Of a stretch of DNA of 64,000 nucleotides, positions 61,184-64,000 are shown piece by piece. Position 1 is the stretch's first letter; each line of letters begins with the position of its first letter. Origin of the DNA: Mycolicibacterium sp. MU0050 (lineage in GTDB: Bacteria; Actinomycetota; Actinomycetes; Mycobacteriales; Mycobacteriaceae); the NCBI RefSeq assembly GCF_963378085.1, contig NZ_OY726395.1, positions 2,790,001 through 2,854,000 of the forward strand, in the 5' to 3' direction. Below the pieces are notes generated by a model. That model was not told the DNA's origin. It was given only the letters and a program-made list of their open reading frames with translations, and made no database searches. Both the position numbers and the translations under genes were made by a program.

Positions 61184-63285
61184 GTCCAGGACCACGACCC
61201 CAGGAACCCGAGGTGGGCGGGCGGCTGGTCGGTACGCCACTGCGCGACGAAATCGTCGTAGCGCAATCCGCGATCGAGTCGCTCGCGGCGGGCCTGCTTG
61301 CGCGCCTCAGCGGTGCGTTGCTCATCGAGCTCGCCCCGGTCATCCCAGACGATCCGGTAGACATCGCGGGCCACGGTCTCACTGATCAGACCGCGGCGCA
61401 GATCCTTCAGGGCCGCCTCGGGTTCGCGTTCCAACGGATCACCGTAGCCGGCGCCACCGCCGACTCGCTGAATCCAGATGTCCCCCTCGACGATCGGGTC
61501 GGCGGGTTGGACCGGGTTACTGATCTCATAGGTGCCGGGCAGCGGCTTGTCGCGCACGAAACTGCGGGCATCGTAGGTCAGGCCCTCGGCCCCGGCCGCC
61601 AACCACTCCAGCACGGCGTTCACCCCGCCGTCGGGCCGCACCCTGGTCAACGGAATGCACGGGCCTGCGTAACCGCCAAACATCCCGCCGGTCACCGGGA
61701 ACCGTCCGCCCATGCTGGTGATGCCGAATCCGAACATCTGGCTGCCATAGAGCATGTAGGCCCACTCCACCGACGAACCGCCGCGGAATTTGCCGAAGCC
61801 GTGGTTGTCGGGTGGGAGACGGCGCCACAGTCCGAGCACCGGGATCTCGCTCTCGCGCCATTCGATCTCACCCCAATCCGATACCGGCGCGAAAATCGGT
61901 CCGGCCGCGTGCTCCCCGTCCTCGTCATGGTGCGCGCCGCCGCCGGCCGCATTCATCTCGGTGGACACATTCGCCGTCAACATGTCGTGCTGGGTGAGCC
62001 CGCCGTACTGCAAGGTCGGGATCATCGCGTACCACGGGGCTATCGGCCGGACACCGCCCGGGTTGGAGAACAACGCCTTGGTAACCGCCGAATGCAGTGC
62101 GGCACTGAAGCAGAACAAGGTCATCAGCGACAGCGAGGTGGGCTGTTCGGCACCCGCGGTGACGATCGAGTCCGGTTCCAGCTCGAAATTGAGTGCGGAG
62201 ACGAAACCGGCGGTGCGGGGCAGGTCGGCGAACAGGAAGTTCATGAACAGGTTGCCGACCATGGCCCGGGTGAAATGCGCTTGGGCGTTCAGCGCCCGGT
62301 CGATCGAAGGGGACGAACCGTGGGTGCGCACCGTGAGCTGATCGCCGCGTTTTTCCAACTCGACGGTCAGTTTGAACAGCCGCTCCTCCAGCAGCGTCGT
62401 GTCGGCGAACTGGTGGGCGCGGTAGATGCCGTCCGGCCAGGCGGCGATGCGGCGGCGCACCTCGGCCTCGGTGGACTCCAGCACCGTACGCAGCGTGGCG
62501 ATCAGCAACTCGGCCGACCGCTCGGCCATGAAGTCCTGCATGCGCTGTTCGACCATGCGAGCCGCCGCCAACTTCGACCGGAAGTCGGTGAGCCACAACA
62601 ATGGATCGCGTACCTGATTCTGAAAAAGGTTGATCAGGTCGCGCCGGAACGTGTAGTTCTCGCCGACCTTCATCGGCGGGATCCGCACCCCTTCACCGTA
62701 AGTGGTGGTGGCGCGCAGAGCGAAGCCTCCCGGATCGAGCGCCGCCCCGTTTTCTCCCTCGTGCACGATCGCTCCGATCCACGCGATGTGCTCGCCCTGC
62801 CAATACAGCGGGATCAACAGGGTGTGGTCGGGATTATGGGTGCCGCCGTAGTTGGCGTCGTTGTGGTAGAAGATGTCACCCTCGGCGACACCGACGCTGG
62901 GCTCGTCGGCCCAGTACCGGTTGATGAATTTGGGTACCGGCGAAGTGGTCGCCGAAAACATGTTCACCCCACCCGAACTGGCTACCGCAAACTCGCCTTG
63001 GCGGGTGTAGATGCCGACGATCAGATCGCCGTATTTGGCTGCCGGAGCCGCACAGATCTGCTCGAGCATCTGCATCGCAGACTCGAGTACCGCCTCGATA
63101 CGACTCAGCCCGACGGTGATGTCGGTGGGGTCGGTGATCGACCCGATGGCCTCGTCCTCCCTCGCAGTGCGCTCCCGTAGCCGGTACTCGGCGGTGATGT
63201 CGAAGTCCGGCCCATACATCACCGGCTGGTTGGTCAGCAGGTCGCTGAGGAACTCCTGGGCTTCGGTGTCGTCCATCGTGCTCAT
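61180..63285 (-). CDS. Hydantoinase B / ketone carboxylase-type subunit (second copy)
   Basis: A 701-residue HyuB-family protein, longer than the cluster-2 copy. Visible: VGIYTRQGEFAVASSGGV near residue 90, GDIFYHNDANYGGTHNPDHTLLIPLYWQGEHIAWIGAIVHEGENG near 135-185, and C-terminal IQRVGGGAGYGDPLERE. The NDANYGGTHNPD segment corresponds to the conserved metal-site-like block NEPYRGGSHINDV of the cluster-2 copy. It overlaps both neighbours by 4 nt. Long subunits like this are seen in acetone/acetophenone carboxylase-type enzymes. Confidence 0.85.
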   Translation of the reverse strand: MSTMDDTEAQEFLSDLLTNQPVMYGPDFDITAEYRLRERTAREDEAIGSITDPTDITVGLSRIEAVLESAMQMLEQICAAPAAKYGDLIVGIYTRQGEFAVASSGGVNMFSATTSPVPKFINRYWADEPSVGVAEGDIFYHNDANYGGTHNPDHTLLIPLYWQGEHIAWIGAIVHEGENGAALDPGGFALRATTTYGEGVRIPPMKVGENYTFRRDLINLFQNQVRDPLLWLTDFRSKLAAARMVEQRMQDFMAERSAELLIATLRTVLESTEAEVRRRIAAWPDGIYRAHQFADTTLLEERLFKLTVELEKRGDQLTVRTHGSSPSIDRALNAQAHFTRAMVGNLFMNFLFADLPRTAGFVSALNFELEPDSIVTAGAEQPTSLSLMTLFCFSAALHSAVTKALFSNPGGVRPIAPWYAMIPTLQYGGLTQHDMLTANVSTEMNAAGGGAHHDEDGEHAAGPIFAPVSDWGEIEWRESEIPVLGLWRRLPPDNHGFGKFRGGSSVEWAYMLYGSQMFGFGITSMGGRFPVTGGMFGGYAGPCIPLTRVRPDGGVNAVLEWLAAGAEGLTYDARSFVRDKPLPGTYEISNPVQPADPIVEGDIWIQRVGGGAGYGDPLEREPEAALKDLRRGLISETVARDVYRIVWDDRGELDEQRTAEARKQARRERLDRGLRYDDFVAQWRTDQPPAHLGFLGSWSWT

Positions 63286-64000
63286 CGCGGGTTCTCCTGT
63301 CGCATCCGGAAGTAGCCGTACTCATCCATCTCCCCGAACCAGCCGGGTTCCACGACGATCGTGGTGTCGGCCGCCTCGACGATGGCCGGGCCGTCGACCC
63401 GGTGTCCGGCCTGCAGCGCGGCATAGGCATACACATCGGTGTGCGCCGGTCCGTCCCGCCAGACGCAGCTCCGCGAGCCGGTCCACGCCGCCGTGACGTC
63501 CGCCGGCGCGACGCCGGGCAGGCGCTTCCGCGCCTGCTCCGGCTCGCGGGGAATCCACGCCCGCAACCGGACCGCGTCGATCGAGACACCGACCTCACGA
63601 GTCAGGGCGAGGTCGCCGAACCGGTCGCCGTACTCGTCGAAATAGGCTCGGATGATCTCCGCCACATCCGCTGGGCCGCGCAATCTGCTGACCGGGCACG
63701 CGATGGTGATGACGAAAAGCTGCCCGGTGGAGCGCATGTCGAGTTCGATGGTGGTCTTCACCTCGTCGGAGGCGAACCCCTGCCCACCGAAATCCTGTTG
63801 CGCGCGGGACTCGAACTCCTCGACGACGGAGTTGAAAACCGCGTAGTCGGTGAGAATGTGCTTGGTCAGCGGGTTGAACAACACCTGCCAGACCGATTGC
63901 TCGTAGATGTGCAGCCTCTCCAGCCCTGCCGCGCCGGTCGCCGAGAAGACCTCGCTGTGCGGCGGAACCACCACCTGATCGGTCCGCAGCGAACTGGCAT
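63282..64000 (-). CDS. Hydantoinase A-type subunit, C-terminal part (5' end outside window)
   Basis: About 239 C-terminal residues of a HyuA-like protein are visible, reading from ASSLRTDQVVVPPHSEVFSATG to a C-terminal FGEMDEYGYFRMRQENPR. The TDVYAYAALQAGHRVDGPAIVEAADTTIVVEPGW segment is the family's C-terminal beta-barrel (compare AGPAVIEAQTYTGVLVAG in the cluster-2 protein). The ATPase motifs lie beyond the window. It overlaps the HyuB-like gene by 4 nt; the set forms an operon with the UroD-like gene. Confidence 0.85.
   Translation of the reverse strand, partial: ASSLRTDQVVVPPHSEVFSATGAAGLERLHIYEQSVWQVLFNPLTKHILTDYAVFNSVVEEFESRAQQDFGGQGFASDEVKTTIELDMRSTGQLFVITIACPVSRLRGPADVAEIIRAYFDEYGDRFGDLALTREVGVSIDAVRLRAWIPREPEQARKRLPGVAPADVTAAWTGSRSCVWRDGPAHTDVYAYAALQAGHRVDGPAIVEAADTTIVVEPGWFGEMDEYGYFRMRQENPR

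Noticed and set aside
61135..63180. A 681-codon plus-strand open frame opposite the second HyuB-like gene
   Set aside because: Antisense shadow; His/Gly/Arg-rich with no motifs, while the minus strand encodes a clear HyuB-family protein coupled to its neighbours.
1..64000. CRISPR arrays, insertion sequences, prophage genes, rRNA or tRNA genes
   Set aside because: Looked for regularly spaced repeats, transposase or integrase motifs and tRNA T-loop sequence; none was found by eye. A covariance-model scan would settle the RNA part.

Overview
The window looks like a chromosomal segment of a fast-growing, environmental actinobacterium of the Mycobacterium/Mycolicibacterium group. Pointers are high GC with GTG/TTG starts, pervasive 1-8 nt gene overlaps, a complete yrbE/mce operon, many acyl-CoA-metabolism paralogues, and mycobacterial core genes (rarA, a DUF3097 protein, a CP-ATP-grasp/alpha-E fusion, aspS and a YpfJ-type metallopeptidase). 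No rRNA, tRNA, CRISPR, integrase or transposase was recognised.

Layout. (1) 1-7.36 kb is a core block: rarA (3' end off the window), a secreted protein, DUF3097, a zinc-ribbon metallopeptidase, a transglutaminase, and a CP-ATP-grasp/alpha-E protein. (2) 7.5-16.5 kb, plus strand, is catabolic cluster 1: thiolase-like, SDR, acyl-CoA dehydrogenase, an enoyl-CoA hydratase fused in frame to an SMP-30 lactonase-like domain, a second hydratase, an HSD10-like SDR, a TetR regulator and an acyl-CoA ligase. It ends at a strong hairpin terminator. (3) 16.6-25.8 kb, minus strand, is an eight-gene yrbEAB-mceABCDEF lipid-importer operon. (4) 26.4-35.6 kb, minus strand, is catabolic cluster 2: tetR, two hydantoinase/ketone-carboxylase-type subunits, a tiny zinc-ribbon protein, acyl-CoA ligase, SDR, hydratase and thiolase, with most joints overlapping. 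(5) 35.7-44.2 kb returns to aspS, a GH3 glycosidase, a carboxylesterase, the YpfJ-type protein, a TesB-type thioesterase and an LLM-family oxidoreductase. (6) 44.3-48.8 kb holds a TetR gene, a tandem operator, an amidohydrolase and a paired acyl-CoA dehydrogenase. (7) 48.8-53.9 kb is a decay zone with seven broken or truncated genes, several being paralogues of cluster 1. (8) 54-60.4 kb is catabolic cluster 3 (two SDRs, hydratase, SCP-x-like thiolase, acyl-CoA ligase), divergent from an AraC regulator. (9) 60.4-64 kb is a second carboxylase-type pair with a UroD-like protein, running off the window.

How it may work together. The main system is clusters 1 and 2 plus the mce operon. A 24-bp palindrome with identical 11-bp arms lies just upstream of the cluster-2 tetR and again upstream of the mce operon. 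One repressor could therefore co-control import and breakdown of a hydrophobic substrate. A second, looser motif (core TGGTAAGG) lies before several cluster-1 genes and in the region upstream of the mce operon. Cluster 2 combines an ATP-dependent carboxylase-like pair with CoA ligation and a beta-oxidation-like set. This would fit activation of a ketone-type substrate by carboxylation, but the substrate cannot be read from the sequence. Clusters 1 and 2 together sit between core genes, which suggests an accessory island with no visible integration machinery.
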